A stretch of 64,000 bases of DNA from Platanthera guangdongensis (GCA_039583875.1 CM077149.1:27107194-27171193), one strand, 5' to 3'. Positions 23,094 through 35,648 are shown, counted from the stretch's first letter. Made by a program: numbers and translations. Notes: a model not told the origin generated them from the letters alone.

Positions 23094-24298
23094 CCCGGCA
23101 ACTTCATCGATCTTTCTCTATAAATCTTAATACCAAGTATATATATCGCTTCGCTCAGTACTTCATAGAAAATTTGTTCCCTAGGTTATTCTTAACAACT
23201 TGTAGTGTCAGTTTGTCATTCACGATCAACAGTATGTCATCTACATATAATATCAGAAAGACAATAATGCTCCCACTAATCCTCTTATAAACACATGGTT
23301 CATCGTCATTCTTGATAAAACCAAACTCTTTGATCTTGCCCTCAAAACGAAGATTCCAACTTCGAGAAGCCTGTTTTAATCCATAGATGAATATCTGCAA
23401 CATGGATATTTTAGTGCCTTCACCTAGAGATACATATCCCATGGGGTGTGTCATATACATTTCCTCAAGGAGGTTTACATTAAATAAAGCAATTTTGACA
23501 TCGATCTGACAGATCTTGTAGTCATAATACATAGCAATAACAAGCAGAATTCTGATGGAATTAACCTTGACAGATCTCATAGTTGCCCTTTGAATGTCTG
23601 TATATTCTCATCAATGTCGGTCTTTTTCTTAAGGACCCTCTTGAACCCTTTGGGTCGTACCCCTTCAGGTGCTTCCACGAAGGTCAAAACTTAGTTTGGA
23701 TACATGGAGTCCATTTCAAATTTCATGGCCTCGATCCACTTCTCGGAGTCTGGTCACACATAGATTCTTGGTATATTACAAACGCATCATCATGATCCAT
23801 AAGCAACACATTACATATTTGAGATGCGAGAAATTCATATCTCTCAGGCTCAAACCTTAGTCTATCAGATCTACGTGGAACTTGTGTTTCTTAAGCAAGC
23901 TCTCCAGCAACAACAACTTGTAGTCCATGATCAAGTTTCAATTCAGGTTCATTCACGGTTTGTGGAACTTGAACTTCTTCAAGTTCTACCATGATAGCCT
24001 TTCTACTTAAGAACTCTTTCTTAAGAAAGACACAAGTTCTCGTGACAAACACTTTACCCTCAGACAGTATGTAAAAATAGTATCATTTAGTTTCCTTAGG
24101 ATACCCCACAAGATAACATTTAACTAACTTGGGTTCCAGCTTGTCAGGCATTTGACATCTCACGTATTCCTCACAGCTCCATATCTTAATGAAAGACATA
24201 CTAGGATGCTTCTTAGTCCATATCGCATATGGTGTCTTTAGAATCGCTTTTGTTAGAGCGCGATTTAGTCTAAAAGCAGCAGTTTCTATAGTAAAATC
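23094..24298 (-). pseudogene. pol: Copia-2 integrase end and reverse transcriptase (N-terminal half of pol)
   Basis: 24298-23581 gives broken integrase C-terminus and linker (PYAIWTKKHPSMSFIKIW, KCYLVGYPKETK, VPRRSDRLRFEPERYEFL) with several stops and frame changes. 23580-23155 is an open RT stretch: NSIRILLVIAMYYDYKI, MYMTHPMGYVSLGEG, IYGLKQASRSWNLRFEGK, DDEPCVYKRISGS and the active site YVDDILL, then FSMKY. It then runs on to the insertion site at 23094. The RT motif is intact here but the protein is split 16 kb from its other half. Confidence 0.82.
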
Positions 24299-26059
24299 TG
24301 TTGGATCCCTATTTTGATTTGGGCTAGGTTCAATAACATAGGATTATATGACCCACAATGTATAGCCAGTGTCATGGTTGTGTCCTAGAGTCTAGGCCAA
24401 GTCCTCAGTAGCAACATCACATGGACTAGCCGTCATCAGACTGCCAGAGACTAAAAGACTTAGAGATTTTCCAGAGACCAAAGAAAATGAGTTCGACGTT
24501 CGTCGAACTCAGATCCACGATAGTCATGCTCAGCTCGATGATCACAGAGAAAAATTCTTCGAGCTGAGCTCGACGAAATTCATTCCCAGGTCGACGATCT
24601 TTGGACTCAACCATCAACATTCCAAGTTTAGTTGTTCTCTAGACTCAGGTCGACGAACTTAGTTCTCTGGTCGACGATTTCTGAATTCTTTACTTCAACC
24701 AGAAGCTTCTCAATTTTTCTAAGTCCAGAATCATCTCCAGTCGATGAACTCAGGATTCTCAGCACGACGAACTTTGATCACAATATCTAGAGTTATTCAG
24801 TAGTAGTTAGTGGTCCTCAGCTTGAAGAAATAAATTCTTAGATCGACGAATTCTGGATACTTCACTTCAACACTTTCATCCAGAAGCATCTGAAATTATT
24901 CTAAGTCCAGAAATATTTTGCTGAACTTCAGTCGACGAAACCAGATATTACGTTCGACGAACTCCAGACACAGAAAAGGAAATGTTTCTAGAGAATATAG
25001 TTCTGCTCTCAGCTCGACGATCTTGGAACTCAGCTTGACGAACAGAAGTCATCTGGTCGACAAACTCAGCAGCTCAGCTCGACGAACTGTGAACTCAGCT
25101 CGAGGATTTCTGTTATCAGTTCGACGAATCCAGACCTAGTCATTTTCCATCCTTTTGTCCCCTTCTTACTGCAATAATTCCTGAGTAATTAATGCTGAAA
25201 TATTCTCTGGAATATAACCATTAGACAGAGCATTGATTATGGTCTTCTTCAGGATTATTGCTTGCCGCTTTTCCATGGGACAGTTGGAGAAATAATTAAA
25301 TGTCGTTTATTCTCAAGGCCGTCAGCATTAATTGTAGAGGATTTCAAATTTCGAAAGACAATTTTGACATAAAATATAAAAGAGCTTTTCTCTTTTTCCC
25401 TGTAGACAGAATACAAAAGAACAAGAGAGATAGACACACAGAAAAAGACAATCAGTCTAAAAAATAAGGATCTCTCTATCTCTAATCCTTCTTACAAAGA
25501 ACTCTGCTTATAAAAAACAATCCCAAGACCAGAAGAACATCTGCTTCTTGAAGATGAAGAACAATCAATCAAATATCAAGAGTCTTCCTTCTTGAAGACC
25601 AGAAGAACATCTGCTTTGACAACATCACTGAACCCACATAGTCTTTTCATTGTCATTGAGAAAAGAAGACTTTCATCACTCTCTCATCCCCACCACTGTA
25701 CAGGGTTTTAATTCCCTTCAAAATTATTTTGGTTCACAAGTCTCCTTCTAAAAGACTTGAGGTTTGGTTTTTGAGCACCTGATCAAAAGCTCATTGGTGT
25801 CAGGCACTTGATCAAAAATCTGAGTGGATTTCTACTAGGGTAGTAGAAGAGTGGATCTACCGAAATTAAGGGAACCAATATAAATTCTTGTGTTGGCTGG
25901 ATTGCTCTTTTCTTTTATTTTTTGTGTTGTGGCTGTTTGTTAGGATTGTTGTTTTAATTTTGTTCCTGCACTAGATTAAATCATAAGAAAATTTTATAAA
26001 CCCTGAATACTCTATTCACCCCCCCTCTAGAGTATTCCTGATCTAACAGCTCACTTTCA
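24299..26059 (+). repeat. 5' LTR of Sire-1A
   Basis: Starts TGTTGGATCCC and ends CTAACAGCTCACTTTCA, three bases before the primer-binding site core. Its ends are the reverse complement of the ends of the minus-strand LTR 44180-46154 (TGAAAGTGAG... ...GGGATCCAACA), so the two are one family. A TATA-like TATAAAAG lies at 25375-25382. The 3' part carries the block GAACCAATATAAATTCTTGTG near 25880, shared by the other Sire LTRs here. Confidence 0.88.
24485..25135. repeat. GTTCGACGAA / TTCGTCGAGC motif array, Sire-1A LTR
   Basis: Roughly twenty copies of a 9-10 base motif (TCGACGAAC, CTCGACGAA, TTCGTCGAAC, GGTCGACGA) in an A+T-rich spacer, at irregular spacing of about 20-60 bases. The flanking word CTCAGCT or CTCAG recurs beside many copies. 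Confidence 0.85.
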
Positions 26060-26061
26060 AT

Positions 26062-26078
26062 TGGTATCAGAGCAGGTT
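26062..26078 (+). other. Primer-binding site of Sire-1A
   Basis: TGGTATCAGAGCAGGTT follows the LTR end (TTTCA at 26055-26059) after two bases. tRNA-iMet type. Confidence 0.9.
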
Positions 26079-26169
26079 CCTTTGGTTGTACAAGCTAACC
26101 CTTGAACTAAAGATCCTTTGTTAGATCTAAATTTTATTTTTATTTCCATTTAGATTTATATACACAGCT

Positions 26170-27874
26170 ATGCCACAAAACAAGGACTATGCAAGCACCA
26201 GACCTCCAGTTTGCAACCTAAATAGGTTTGCCATCTGTAAGGCAAGAATCAAATTGTACATGAACTCTATTGAGGAAGATATCTACAATTCCATCTTGAC
26301 AGGTCCTCCTCAAGCCACTGCATCTACCTCTATAGCAACATCTTCAAGCACAACTGCAGTTCCACCACCTGAGTGGACTGAGGCCCAGAAGAAAGCAAAG
26401 ATTATTGATGCCAAGGCAATGAACATACTGGCATAAACAATGTCTGATGACATTTTTCAAAAGGTTGCTGAATGCACTTCAGCCAAAGCCATATGGGATT
26501 CCCTAAACCAAATGGTGACTGGATCAGTAGATGAAAGAAAGGATAGGAGATCCAACCTCATATCCTTATATGATAATTTCAAGAAAGAGGAAGTTGAGTC
26601 AGTAGCTGACATGTATAACAGGCTAAGTTCAATTATCAATGCACTAAAAATCTTGGACAAGGACATCACCCTCACTGAGGTGAATGACAAGATCCTAATG
26701 TGCTTCCCAAGCTCATGGGATTCAAGGATCTTTCCTATCAAGGAAGCCAGAAGCCTGAATGAGATCTCCACTGAATCTCTTTTAGGCAAGTTAAAGTCCT
26801 ATGAACAGCTGATCAAGTCTAGGGAGGCAGCTGAGCAAAGAACTCCTCCTCCAACCAGAAACTAACAAAGCATAGCATTCAAAGCTGCTGATGAGACAGA
26901 GACTCCCTCAACAAATGAAGAACTGATGAGTTTATTTGCCAAAAGATTCTACAAAATGGAAAGAAAATATTTTAGGAGGAAGTCATCAAGGCAAGAAAAG
27001 ATTTTAGGATGACAAGCCTAGATATGATAAGACACCAACCAAAGAAGTTGTTTGTTTTGGATGTAGGAAGTCTGGGCACTTCATCTCTGAGTGTCCAGAG
27101 AATCAGAAGAAAGATAAGAGAAGAGAGAAAGATAACAGGAGACAGCACAACAGCAGGCCTTCTTCCAGCAAATATAAGAAGAAGGAGAAGGGTTTTGTGG
27201 CTGAAACCTGGAGTGAGACTGAATAAGAATCAACATCTCCTAGCTCCAGTGAAGATGAGGAAGAGGCAAGGGCCAAGGAGGCTTTCCTCATGGCAATTGA
27301 TGCTTCCAGGAGCCATTTAGAAGAAGAGGACACAGACAATGAAGCAGCTTCAGATTCTGAAGCTGACAAGGTATTGTCTTATTTTGATTACAGTTCTGAT
27401 TCCTTTAAATTTGAATTTAAAATAATGTGTATAGATTTGATTAATTCAGAAAAGGATATTAAAACTCTTAGGGAGAAACTAGGAATTTTAGAAAATGTAA
27501 ACTCTGAAAATAATAGATTAAAAGATGAATTAACCTTAGCTAATGACCAAATAATAATGTTAAAGACTAAGCTTTGTGAGGCTAAACAACTTGAGGAAAC
27601 ACTTAATGGAAGAAGCCTCAAGCTGATGGACATCACAAGCACTGCAAATGCCAGATTCAATGGCAAGCTAGGCTTGGGTGCTTCATCAGGTTTGCCCCTC
27701 ATCCTCATGAAAAATATTCTGACTACCCCTATTAAATTTGTTTCTGAAAAAGGGAAAGAGAAAATAAACAATAAACCAACCTTTGATCAAATCCCAAAAT
27801 CGATAAGTCAGAACAACAAAAATCAGAAAACTATTAAAAACAAGGTTCAGCCGAATTCGTCGAACTTAGATTGA
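26170..27874 (+). pseudogene. gag: Sire-1A gag
   Basis: Starts ATGCCACAAAACAAGGAC, and MPQNKDYASTRPPVCNLN is the family's N-terminus. The frame runs through a single stop at 26434-26436 (ILA-stop-TMSDD, a CAA to TAA change judged from relatives) to 26865: IWDSLNQMV, YDNFKKEEVESVADMY, EISTESLLGKLKSYEQL. After another stop and a one-base frameshift near 26995-27005 come the zinc knuckle CFGCRKSGHFISECP (27053-27097) and 27290-27874, an acidic then coiled-coil region (DLINSEKDIKTLREKLG, NNRLKDELTLANDQIIML). Capsid, RNA binding and a long helical tail are typical of Sire gag. Not translatable as one protein. Confidence 0.85.
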
Positions 27875-27987
27875 TGAAATGCAGCGAGTTCATCGAACCC
27901 AGATCGACGAACTCTGAATGAAAACTATAGTTATAATCATTCGCCTAACTGCGATCGACGAACTCCGTATTGTTCATCGAGCAGAGG
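27850..27987. repeat. TCGACGAA motif cluster in the Sire-1A gag linker, left part
   Basis: Copies such as TTCGTCGAAC, ATCGACGAACTC and GATCGACGAACTCC occur up to the Sire-2 insertion point; the cluster resumes at 40809. The target site GCAGAGG|TCGACG lies inside the cluster. Confidence 0.75.
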
Positions 27988-28824
27988 TGAAAGAAATTGT
28001 ACCTAATCACCTAGAGAGGGGGGGGGGGTGAATAGGTGACTTTGATCTTTTTAAACTTTTAGGCAGAATCACAGAATTTTACACACAACATACACAGCAC
28101 AGCAATTACAGAATCAAGCACACACAGAGTACACACAGTTTTATAGTGGTTCCCCAAGGTCTGGGTACATCCACTTTCCCCCTTCGCCTATCTAGTAGTG
28201 TACTAGATTCGGCCCAACTTCTCCACTATTCCTCAGATCCTCAGATCTTACACTCAGAACCCCAAATAGGTTCCTACACTCAGGCTCAAAGCCCTACCAC
28301 TCAGTCTTCACCAAGACCTACACTCAGCCTTCAACAAGGCCTACACTCAGCCCTCAACAAGGCCTACACTCAGAGAAATGGATCTCCTACACTCAGGCAG
28401 ACAGGCTCTACCACTCAGCCTTTATAATTTCAGGCTTACAACTCAGATCCCTAAGGATCCTACAAGAAATTAAAATTACAAAGTGTAAACCTACAACTCA
28501 GAATAAGAGAGAAGAGTTGATAGGTTTCTTGATGAGTTCTTGGAAGAACTTTGCTGAGATCAACCTCCATTGGCTTTCTTCAAAGCTTCTTGAATTTAGA
28601 ACACAATAGGGTTGAGTCTCTATGCAGCTGATCTTCAATCACTGCTAACTTAAGAATCAGAATTCAATATGAAACTTTCTTCACAGCCTGGTTCAACAGC
28701 TGTCTTCTTGGAAGGAGCTCTCTTTCTCCAACTTTTTAGATCTTCTGATCACTTCAGTTGATTGTTGTTAATCATTGTTGATTTCCAACTCTTTTCAATC
28801 ATCTCTTTCTGTTGAAGTAATAGG

Positions 28825-28835
28825 CCTTTATATAG
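28825..28835 (-). promoter_or_regulatory. Candidate TATA box, Sire-2 3' LTR
   Basis: Minus-strand CTATATAAAGG within GAAGGCCTATATAAAGGCC, about 1.1 kb into the LTR in transcription direction and just after the motif array. The same box is at 39695-39705 in the other LTR. Confidence 0.5.
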
Positions 28836-28974
28836 GCCTTCTTCATGGTGACCGGCTGATCCGGTTTCTAACAGCTTTCTGACATCTCTGACAGTTGCAG
28901 TAGACCGGCTGGAATGGCAGCTGTCAAGTCATCCAGTCACTTCTTGAATTTTCTGTAACTGTCTAAAAGTGTCG

Positions 28975-29785
28975 AGACAGTCAGTCTTTAAGTGTTGACA
29001 CAAATAGACCATATGTCGACACAAGTAGACTAAGTGTCGACACTAGCCTTCATGATGTCGAAACAACTCCTTGTGTTGTAGAATCTGCTTCTCGACACTT
29101 CTTCTTCAACATGTGTCTACACTGATCCTGTGTGTCGACACAAGTCCTTCTTTGAAACTTAGCTGATTTCTTGTAAGTATCGACACAACTCCTTTGTGTC
29201 GACACATCTTCTTGTGTTGAACTCGCTGAGTGTCGACACATTTTCTTAGTGTCGACACATACCTTCTGTGTTGATACTTGTTGAGTGTCGACACATCTCC
29301 TTTGTGTCAACACTTGTACTTAGACTTCATTGAAATTTGCTGAGTGTTGACACAACCTCCTAGTGTCGACACTTTCTTCATGTGTTGAGACTTTTGCTGT
29401 GTGTCGACACATTCTTCATTATGTCGACACTTGTACTTAAACTTTGTTGAAGTTTTTTGAGTGTCGAAACAGCCTCCTAGTGTCGACACTTGCACTTGAG
29501 CTTTGTTGAACTTTTGCTGAGTGTCGACACAGCCTCCAAGTGTCGACACATTCTGATGTCGACAAAGTTCCTCTGGGTGTCGACACTGCTTCTAAGTGTC
29601 GACACTGCTTCATTGGACATTTCTTCATTGTGTGTCGACACAGCCTGTATGTGTCGACACTTTCCTTCTGGTGTCGACTCTGCATCCCTAGTGTCGACAC
29701 AATTACTCCAAGTGTCGACACTGCTTCTCTCGGTGTCGACACAAGCCTTCTTAAGTGTCGACACTTTTCTTCTAGGTGTCAACAC
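28975..29785. repeat. GTGTCGACAC palindrome array in the Sire-2 3' LTR
   Basis: About twenty exact or one-off copies of the 10-base palindrome GTGTCGACAC over 800 bases, with spacing mostly 15-40 bases. Degenerate copies (TGTCAACAC, TGTTGACAC, GTCGAAAC) lie between them, many explained by C-to-T change at the CG. Spacer words are often CAGCCTCCTA or TTCTTC. Confidence 0.92.
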
Positions 29786-29930
29786 ATGGACTTAGAAACT
29801 TTTCAGCTTTCCCTGCAAATACTTAACCTGCACAACTAAACTCAAAACACATCAAATACATTTTGATGTATATCATTGAGTAGGGTGAGGCTTCTTCAAA
29901 TCAGGTACATTTATTCCAATGTACTCAACA

Positions 29931-29950
29931 ATCTCCACCTATTTGGAGAA
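29931..29950 (-). other. Polypurine tract of Sire-2
   Basis: Minus-strand CTCCAAATAGGTGGAGAT directly before the 3' LTR. It is weaker in purines than usual; the equivalent in Sire-1B is a clean CCAAATAGGGGGAGAT. Confidence 0.7.
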
Positions 29951-30202
29951 GTCATAACCCTTAGTCAATGATATACACCATACATAACAAATTCACAGTA
30001 TGATGTAAAACAATATTAAATGACAGGGTAAGTACATAAACATGTATAAACAAAACATGTATACACAAATTTCTCAAAACATTAATGTAATAGATTTAAC
30101 ATATATCACATTGTTCTAACAACTTCAACATATTCATTATTCAAAAGTTTACAGAGTTTAAAATCTAATGATTACAACTGTAAACTAAAGAAAAATTCTA
30201 TC

Positions 30203-33055
30203 CTATTGCTGCTCAGGCTCCTTGATCACAATGCCCTTTTCTGATTGTATCTTTGCTTGGACTGGGGCTTCAGCATCTTCAGCAGCAGCAGGCTTCTTTC
30301 CTTTAAGATCCTTCTTTTTCAATTCTTCAGCTTTTATCTTTTGCCTTTCAAAGTAATGATAAGGCTTGGGAAAGTACTTGCTAGGCTCCTGTGCAGTAGG
30401 AGGTTGCTTTCCCATCTTAGCATTTCTTCTATACTGCACAATGGCCTCTTGCCTACTCTCATGCTTCCTCCACTCCAGTTCAGAATACCACTTGTTTCTA
30501 TCCTGGATATTGTCCTTGGCAGCCTTCCATGCAGTCAAGATGATATTCCTGGAGGTGGGGCTCCATTGTTCAAAGTCAGGCCTAAGTTCAGCTTGCTCTC
30601 TGAATCTCTTCTTAGACAATTGAGTCTCTTGTTCTTTTAATAAGGCCTCTTGTTCTTTCAGTATAGCCTCTGGCACTGGCTGAACTACTTTTTCTATGAT
30701 GACATTTTGATTTCCTTCAGGTGGACTATACATGGTCTGTATCTCTTGCTGTACCATGTCAAAGTCTGGTGGAGGGTATATTACTTCAGCCACTTCAGCT
30801 TGCTCCCCTCCAAGATATGCAGGATTAATTCCAGACTCTGCAACATTGTAATCATCACATAATGGAGGATATCCAAGGGTGGCTCTGATGGAATTTGAAA
30901 TCCACTTTGCATGATCAGAGCTGGCTTTGACTAACACCCTCTCCCCCTTTATGACTTCTCTTTCAATGTGATCCCTCAGATCATCTTTTTGAAATCTGAT
31001 TTGTGCATTTAGGTAATTTACTCCATCTTTGTAGAAAGGTTTCAACCTTTGGAGCTTTTCAGTTATTAACTTCTGGGAATCCTGAAGTGCAGAAGTAATA
31101 GCAGTTATACCTTCTTGTAATACTTTATCAAATTCTGCCTTGGCTGTAGTCATGGATGTAGTCATGGATGTAGTCTGACCAGTAGCTATATTCTTCATTT
31201 CTGTTACTGTTGCATTGTGTGAAGCAGTGAGATTATCATTCATTCTCAGCTGATTCTCCAGGACATAGCCTTGCTTCACTGCAATATCATCCACTTGAGC
31301 TTTGATCTTTTCCTGATGAGTTGCTAGATAGACTACTGCAATTCCTCCCTTATGAAGGCAGTCAGTCATCTCTTTCTTATTCAGATTCATTTCAAATCTG
31401 ATTGACTTAATATCTTGTGCAAGATCAAACTGCAGAGACTTATGTCCTTCATCCATATAAGATTGCAAAGCCTGTCTTTACTCATCCATCTTTATCTGTA
31501 ATGCAACCATCAGAGAACTGAAATCTGTAGATGGGGCTGGCTGTGGTGCAGGCTGTGGTGCAATTGTTTGTAAAGCTTTCTTATATGTCTGGCTCCTCCT
31601 CTTGAAGACTTGAAATTTCCTCTTCTTTGCTCTTGCTGCCTCTTCATCCTCTCAAGCAGATGTGCTAGCAATATCAACCCGGTCCTTAGGGCTTGAAGTT
31701 AAATCCTTGTCAGTCTTAGGAACCTGCTCAGCATCCTTTGGCACTTTAGGTTCTTTGCTTGCAGTTTCTTCTATAATCTCCACATGCTCCCCCTCAATAA
31801 TTACTTTCTCCCCCTCAGCAACAGCATTTCCACTTCAATGTCAGTTTGAAGAAGGTCAGGGAATAGTTCTTCCAAAGTAAATTCCTGTTGAGGATGGGGT
31901 GGAGAATCTCTTATATCATCAATCACTTGATCAGCAACAGATGTGTCCTCCATGACAACATCTTGGGGTTGGCTATGTGTCTGTGTTTGCTGATTAACAT
32001 GAGGTAATGAATCAGACAAAACATCATCCTCAATAGGGAAGTCTAATTTATTAATTTTAGTTATTACCTAAAGTATTGTGTGGGTAGCTTGTTCACCTTC
32101 TATAGGAGTTGGCTCTTCCACAAGTAGAGGCTCCCCCTGGATTGAATCCTGGTGTATTGGGCTTGCTGTGGGTAGCTCCCCCTGCCTCTCTGCATCTTCT
32201 TGTCTTGCTGGAGATTGTCCAGCATTTCCAGTGTCTTCCTCATCAGAGTAAAAACAACCTTCTCTTCAGAGCTGCTTGAGGATTCTTGAGCCACAGGGGC
32301 TGTCTTTTTCTTCTTCTTCAAGGGTGTTTCCTTCTCAGGAGTTGGCATTTCCTTGGTCAAGACTCTATCCCACCTAGAGAAGATTCTCAAATCCATTCTC
32401 CTCATGTGGTTAATCTTAGTTCCAGCTGCTTGACTCATGACCTCTGGTATACTACCAGCCAGGTAAAGACTTAGAATCCTACCCAAATTGGGCTTTTTCA
32501 TACTCTCTTTTATCTTCTCAAACACAACTGAAGACCAATCAGTTTCTAGTTTGAAGATAATTCTTGTCATTAGACTAAACATATGAGCCGATATTCTATC
32601 ATGCCCTCCAGGCTTGCTCAAGATAACCTTGCCAACAATTTCAGATAAGAATTTGTCTTGCATGTTCATTCCCTTCCTATTGAAAACAGATCCTATTTTC
32701 AGATTTGAGTCCAAACCACACCATGTTAATGCTTCTCTAGTCTTAGTAGCAGAAACATCTTCTTCTTCCTTAGTCCTAGGTAGTTGAAGTACCTTTCTCA
32801 GACTCTTAGGAGAGACCTTCACCTTTGCCCCATGAACTCTTGACTTAATTTTGAGTCCTGATTCATCTAGGGTTGCTGCATTCAGAAATTCCAGGACTTC
32901 TTTCTTCCATATCTTGGTCGGTTCGGAAACAAGAAATTCTAACCTTGTCTCTTCTATTAGGGTTTCACGCCTTTGATCTCTGGTTCCGCGTCATCAAAAG
33001 CATGCCGCACGAGTTCATATCCTTCATTCACATTCTCTTCTAGCTTGGGCGCCAT
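30203..33055 (-). pseudogene. Sire-2 ORF3 (post-pol reading frame of unknown function)
   Basis: Starts at ATG 33055 in an AACCCTAATGGCG context; MAPKLEENVNEGYELVRH begins the product. Frame changes near 33000, 32100 and 31500 break it into 32822-32100, 32019-31801 and 31468-30203. The N-terminal third (LSEIVGKVILSKPGGHDRI, KPNLGRILSLYLAG, RRMDLRIFSRWDRVLTKEM) matches the ORF3 of Sire-1B (LADIVGKVLLSKHTAHDYI). Then come a lysine run (KKKKKTAP) and serine- and acid-rich DNA. The last 421 codons are charged and probably coiled-coil, ending in a lysine-rich tail. Soybean SIRE1 has an envelope-like frame in this position. I see no signal peptide here, and the basic runs would also fit a nuclear protein. 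Confidence 0.7.
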
Positions 33056-33079
33056 TAGGGTTTGAAGAAATTTGAATCT

Positions 33080-33545
33080 AGAGAAGAGAGATGTCGACAC
33101 ACAAGTTTGGTCTCGATAGTTTGGTGAGCGTGTCGACAGACAATGACAAAAACCTATTTATACCTTTCTAGAATCGGAGATGAAAGGGCGCGTCAAAATA
33201 CTTTAATTGTGTCGACACTGTTGATAAGTGTCGACACAGACTTATAATGTCTCGACAACTATGTGTCGACATAAGTATAGTCGACAGAATATATGTGTCG
33301 ACACTTGTTTATGTGTCGACACCGCTTTGCTCGACACTTAGTCGAGACTTTACTAGACTAATTCTAAGTAAAGCCGAAGTGTCGACACCACCATGGATGT
33401 GTCGACACCTACACTGTATGTGTCGACACTAATTCTCTGAAGTGTCGACACAGACTTCCTAGATGTGTCGACACCATTTCTCTGAAGTGTCGACATCGCT
33501 TCTATGTGTCGACACAGTCATCTCTATGTGTCGACACCTTTTTAC
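33080..33545. repeat. GTGTCGACAC palindrome array in the Sire-2 pol-ORF3 spacer
   Basis: About fourteen copies of GTGTCGACAC or one-off variants between the RNase H stop and the ORF3 start, including GATGTGTCGACACC and AAGTGTCGACACC. It is the same palindrome as in the LTRs, but the spacers differ from the LTR array, so it is not a simple copy of it. Confidence 0.9.
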
Positions 33546-33563
33546 TTAGACAATTTTGAAAAC

Positions 33564-34811
33564 TTATTCTAAGTTTATTATCCCTAATTCAATTTTGAAT
33601 TTATTGAATTTGGTTTCATCTAAGGGCTTAGTATACATGTCAGCTAGTTGATTATCTGTATTAATATACTCTAGTGAAATATCTCCTTTTTCCACATGTT
33701 CTCTTAGAAAATGGTATTTTATTTCTATATGCTTAGTCCTACTATGGGAGACAGGATTCTTTGCAATAGAAATAGCACTAGTAGAATCACAAAATAGAGG
33801 TGATCTACTTACTTGTATACCATAGTCTACTAGCTGATGTTGAATCCATAGAAGTTGAGCACAGCAACTTCCTGCAGCAACATACTCTGATTCTGCTGTG
33901 GAGATAGCCACACTTGTTTGTTTCTTGCTACTCCATGAAATCAGTCTTCCACCTAGGAATTGACAGGTTCCAGTTGTACTTTTCCTATGTTCCTTGCAGC
34001 CTGCAAAATCTGCATTTGAATAACCTGTTAGTTCAAAGTCTCCATTCCTAGGGTACCAAAGGCCTAGATAAGGAGTGCCCTTAAGATATCTCAGAATTCT
34101 TTTGACTGCTGTCAAATGAGATTCTTTAGGGCATGCTTGGTACCTAGCACAGACATATGTAGCATACATGATATCTGGTCTACTTGCAGTCAAATATAGT
34201 AGGGAGCCAACTATCCCTCTATACAAAGTCTCATCTACAGGTTTCCCTGCATCATCTTTGCTAAGAGACATACTTGACCCCATAGGAGTTTTCATGGTAC
34301 TGGATGATTTCATACCATACTTCCTTATCAATTTTAGAGTGAACTTAGACTGGCATATGGATAAACCATTCTCAGTCTGTCTAACTTGGAGACCCAAGAA
34401 GAACTTAAGTTCCCCCATACTGCTTATTTCAAATTGTCCTTGCATAAGTTTTGCAAACTTTCTGCAAAGACTGTTTTTTGTAGACCCAAATATGATGCCA
34501 TCTACATATATTTGGACTAGAATGATCTTGCCTCTGGATTCCCTAAGGAATAGAGTCTTGTCTATTTTCCCCCTTATGAATTTATTCTCAATGAGGAAAC
34601 TAGACAGGGTTTCATACCGAGCCCTAGGGGCTTGTTTTAACCCATACAAAGCCTTCCTAAGTCTATAAACATAATTATGTTTAGTAGAATCAACAAAACC
34701 TGGTGGCTGTTCCACATAGACTTCTTCTTTTAGATTTCCATTCAGAAAAACTGACTTAACATCCATTTGGTATACTTTAAACCCTTGATAGGTTGCATAA
34801 GGCAGGAACAT
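33564..34811 (-). CDS. pol: Sire-2 reverse transcriptase (palm to thumb) and RNase H
   Basis: A 415-codon open frame. [18 protein letters not shown] and VEQPPGFVD open it, then [19 protein letters not shown]. The RT active site reads IYVDGIIFG where the family has YVDDIIFG; the changed codon (GGC) is 34497-34499. Then [35 protein letters not shown], and RNase H with [47 protein letters not shown] and [13 protein letters not shown]. It ends [18 protein letters not shown]. It follows the upstream RT fragment (35648-34872) after a break near 34870. Losing the second aspartate of YVDD should abolish polymerase activity. Confidence 0.9.
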   Translation of the reverse strand: MFLPYATYQGFKVYQMDVKSVFLNGNLKEEVYVEQPPGFVDSTKHNYVYRLRKALYGLKQAPRARYETLSSFLIENKFIRGKIDKTLFLRESRGKIILVQIYVDGIIFGSTKNSLCRKFAKLMQGQFEISSMGELKFFLGLQVRQTENGLSICQSKFTLKLIRKYGMKSSSTMKTPMGSSMSLSKDDAGKPVDETLYRGIVGSLLYLTASRPDIMYATYVCARYQACPKESHLTAVKRILRYLKGTPYLGLWYPRNGDFELTGYSNADFAGCKEHRKSTTGTCQFLGGRLISWSSKKQTSVAISTAESEYVAAGSCCAQLLWIQHQLVDYGIQVSRSPLFCDSTSAISIAKNPVSHSRTKHIEIKYHFLREHVEKGDISLEYINTDNQLADMYTKPLDETKFNKFKIELGIINLE

Positions 34812-35648
34812 CCTTATAGCTTCCAGTCTGCCTACTGGAGCAAAGGTTTGATCAAAGTCAATACCTTCTTCCTACCTATATCCCTTAGCAACCAGTCTAG
34901 CTTTGTTCTTTATAATCACTCCATGTTCATCCATCTTGTTCCTAAAGATCCACTTAGTTCCAATTTTGTTGTGGTCTTTTAGTTTAGGAATAAGCTCCCA
35001 GACATTGCATCTTTTGAACTGGTTCAGCTCCTCTTGCATTGCCTCAATCCAATGAGGGTGTATGATGGCCTCTTCAAATTTCTTTGGCTCAACTTGGGAT
35101 ATAAAGCTGGAGTAGAGTACTAAACTTAGATTTCTGCTCCTTGTTTGTACCCCTTGTCTGAGATCACCAATAATTTGATTGGCTGGATGATCTTTTAGAT
35201 GTCTATTAGCTGGAGGCAGCCTGTCTTCAGGTTGTACTCCTTCAGCTTCTTCAACTTGCTGCACCCCTTGGTCTTCTTCTACATCAGGTGCATCTAGTAC
35301 TCCCCCTGGACAACAGCTACTATCATCTACATGCTGACTTGCAGTACATCCTTCTTCTATAGTAAGCTTGTCCATCTTCTTAGTCACACCTGTGGAATTG
35401 CAAATACTTCTAGACAATTCATTGTTAATGAGTCTAGCTTCATCAAATACTACATGTACTGACTCTTCTACAACTTGAGTAGTCAAGTTGTAGACCCTAT
35501 AAGCCTTACTGTTGTTGATGTACCCAACATAGATCCCCTCTTGGGATTTGGCAGCAAACTTGGTTAAGTAATACTTACCATTGTTAAGTATATAGCATTT
35601 ACAAACAAAGATCCTGAAATAGGATAGATTTAGCTTTCTGCCTTTCAC
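34812..35648 (-). CDS. pol: Sire-2 integrase C-terminus, linker and RT N-terminus
   Basis: 258 codons from 35648: [35 protein letters not shown] and [13 protein letters not shown] (the end of integrase). An acidic linker follows, with [17 protein letters not shown]. The RT beginning gives [34 protein letters not shown] and [11 protein letters not shown], ending at a stop (34871). The frame resumes 34868-34812 with [23 protein letters not shown] sequence. The long acidic and glutamine-rich linker is normal for Sire elements. Confidence 0.82.

Larger units (their letters stand above)
5236..24298 (-). mobile_element. Copia-2: decayed Tork-like Copia element, host of the nest
   Basis: The minus-strand coding pieces 24298-23094 and 7024-6151 are the two halves of one Copia polyprotein. 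The right half ends in ...YILGIKIYRERSMKLPG and the left half resumes LTQSTYIDMVLKQFNM, contiguous motifs in Tork-like RT. The interruption is the LARD-like element at 7025-23088, flanked by TCAAA (7020-7024) and TTAAA (23089-23093), which reads as a 5-bp target duplication with one change. The 5' part of Copia-2 is cut at 24298 by Sire-1A. No LTR of Copia-2 is visible, and its 3' end is cut near 5236. Confidence 0.85.
27988..29930 (-). repeat. Sire-2 3' LTR
   Basis: Nearly identical to 38858-40803. Left part: the shared Sire block TTTTATAGTGGTTCCCCAA and an 11-base word CCTACACTCAG repeated many times (28240-28500). Middle: TATA-like box. Right part: the GTGTCGACAC array. No gene. Confidence 0.92.

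Noticed and set aside
28975..29785. CRISPR-like appearance: short repeat, irregular spacer
   Set aside because: A 10-base palindrome with 15-40 base non-unique spacers inside an LTR of a plant retrotransposon; no cas genes and a eukaryotic context.
29437..29839. Open frames of about 100 codons with VSTLRR / VDTASKCRH repeats
   Set aside because: Translations of the GTGTCGACAC array, open on both strands because the repeat lacks stops.
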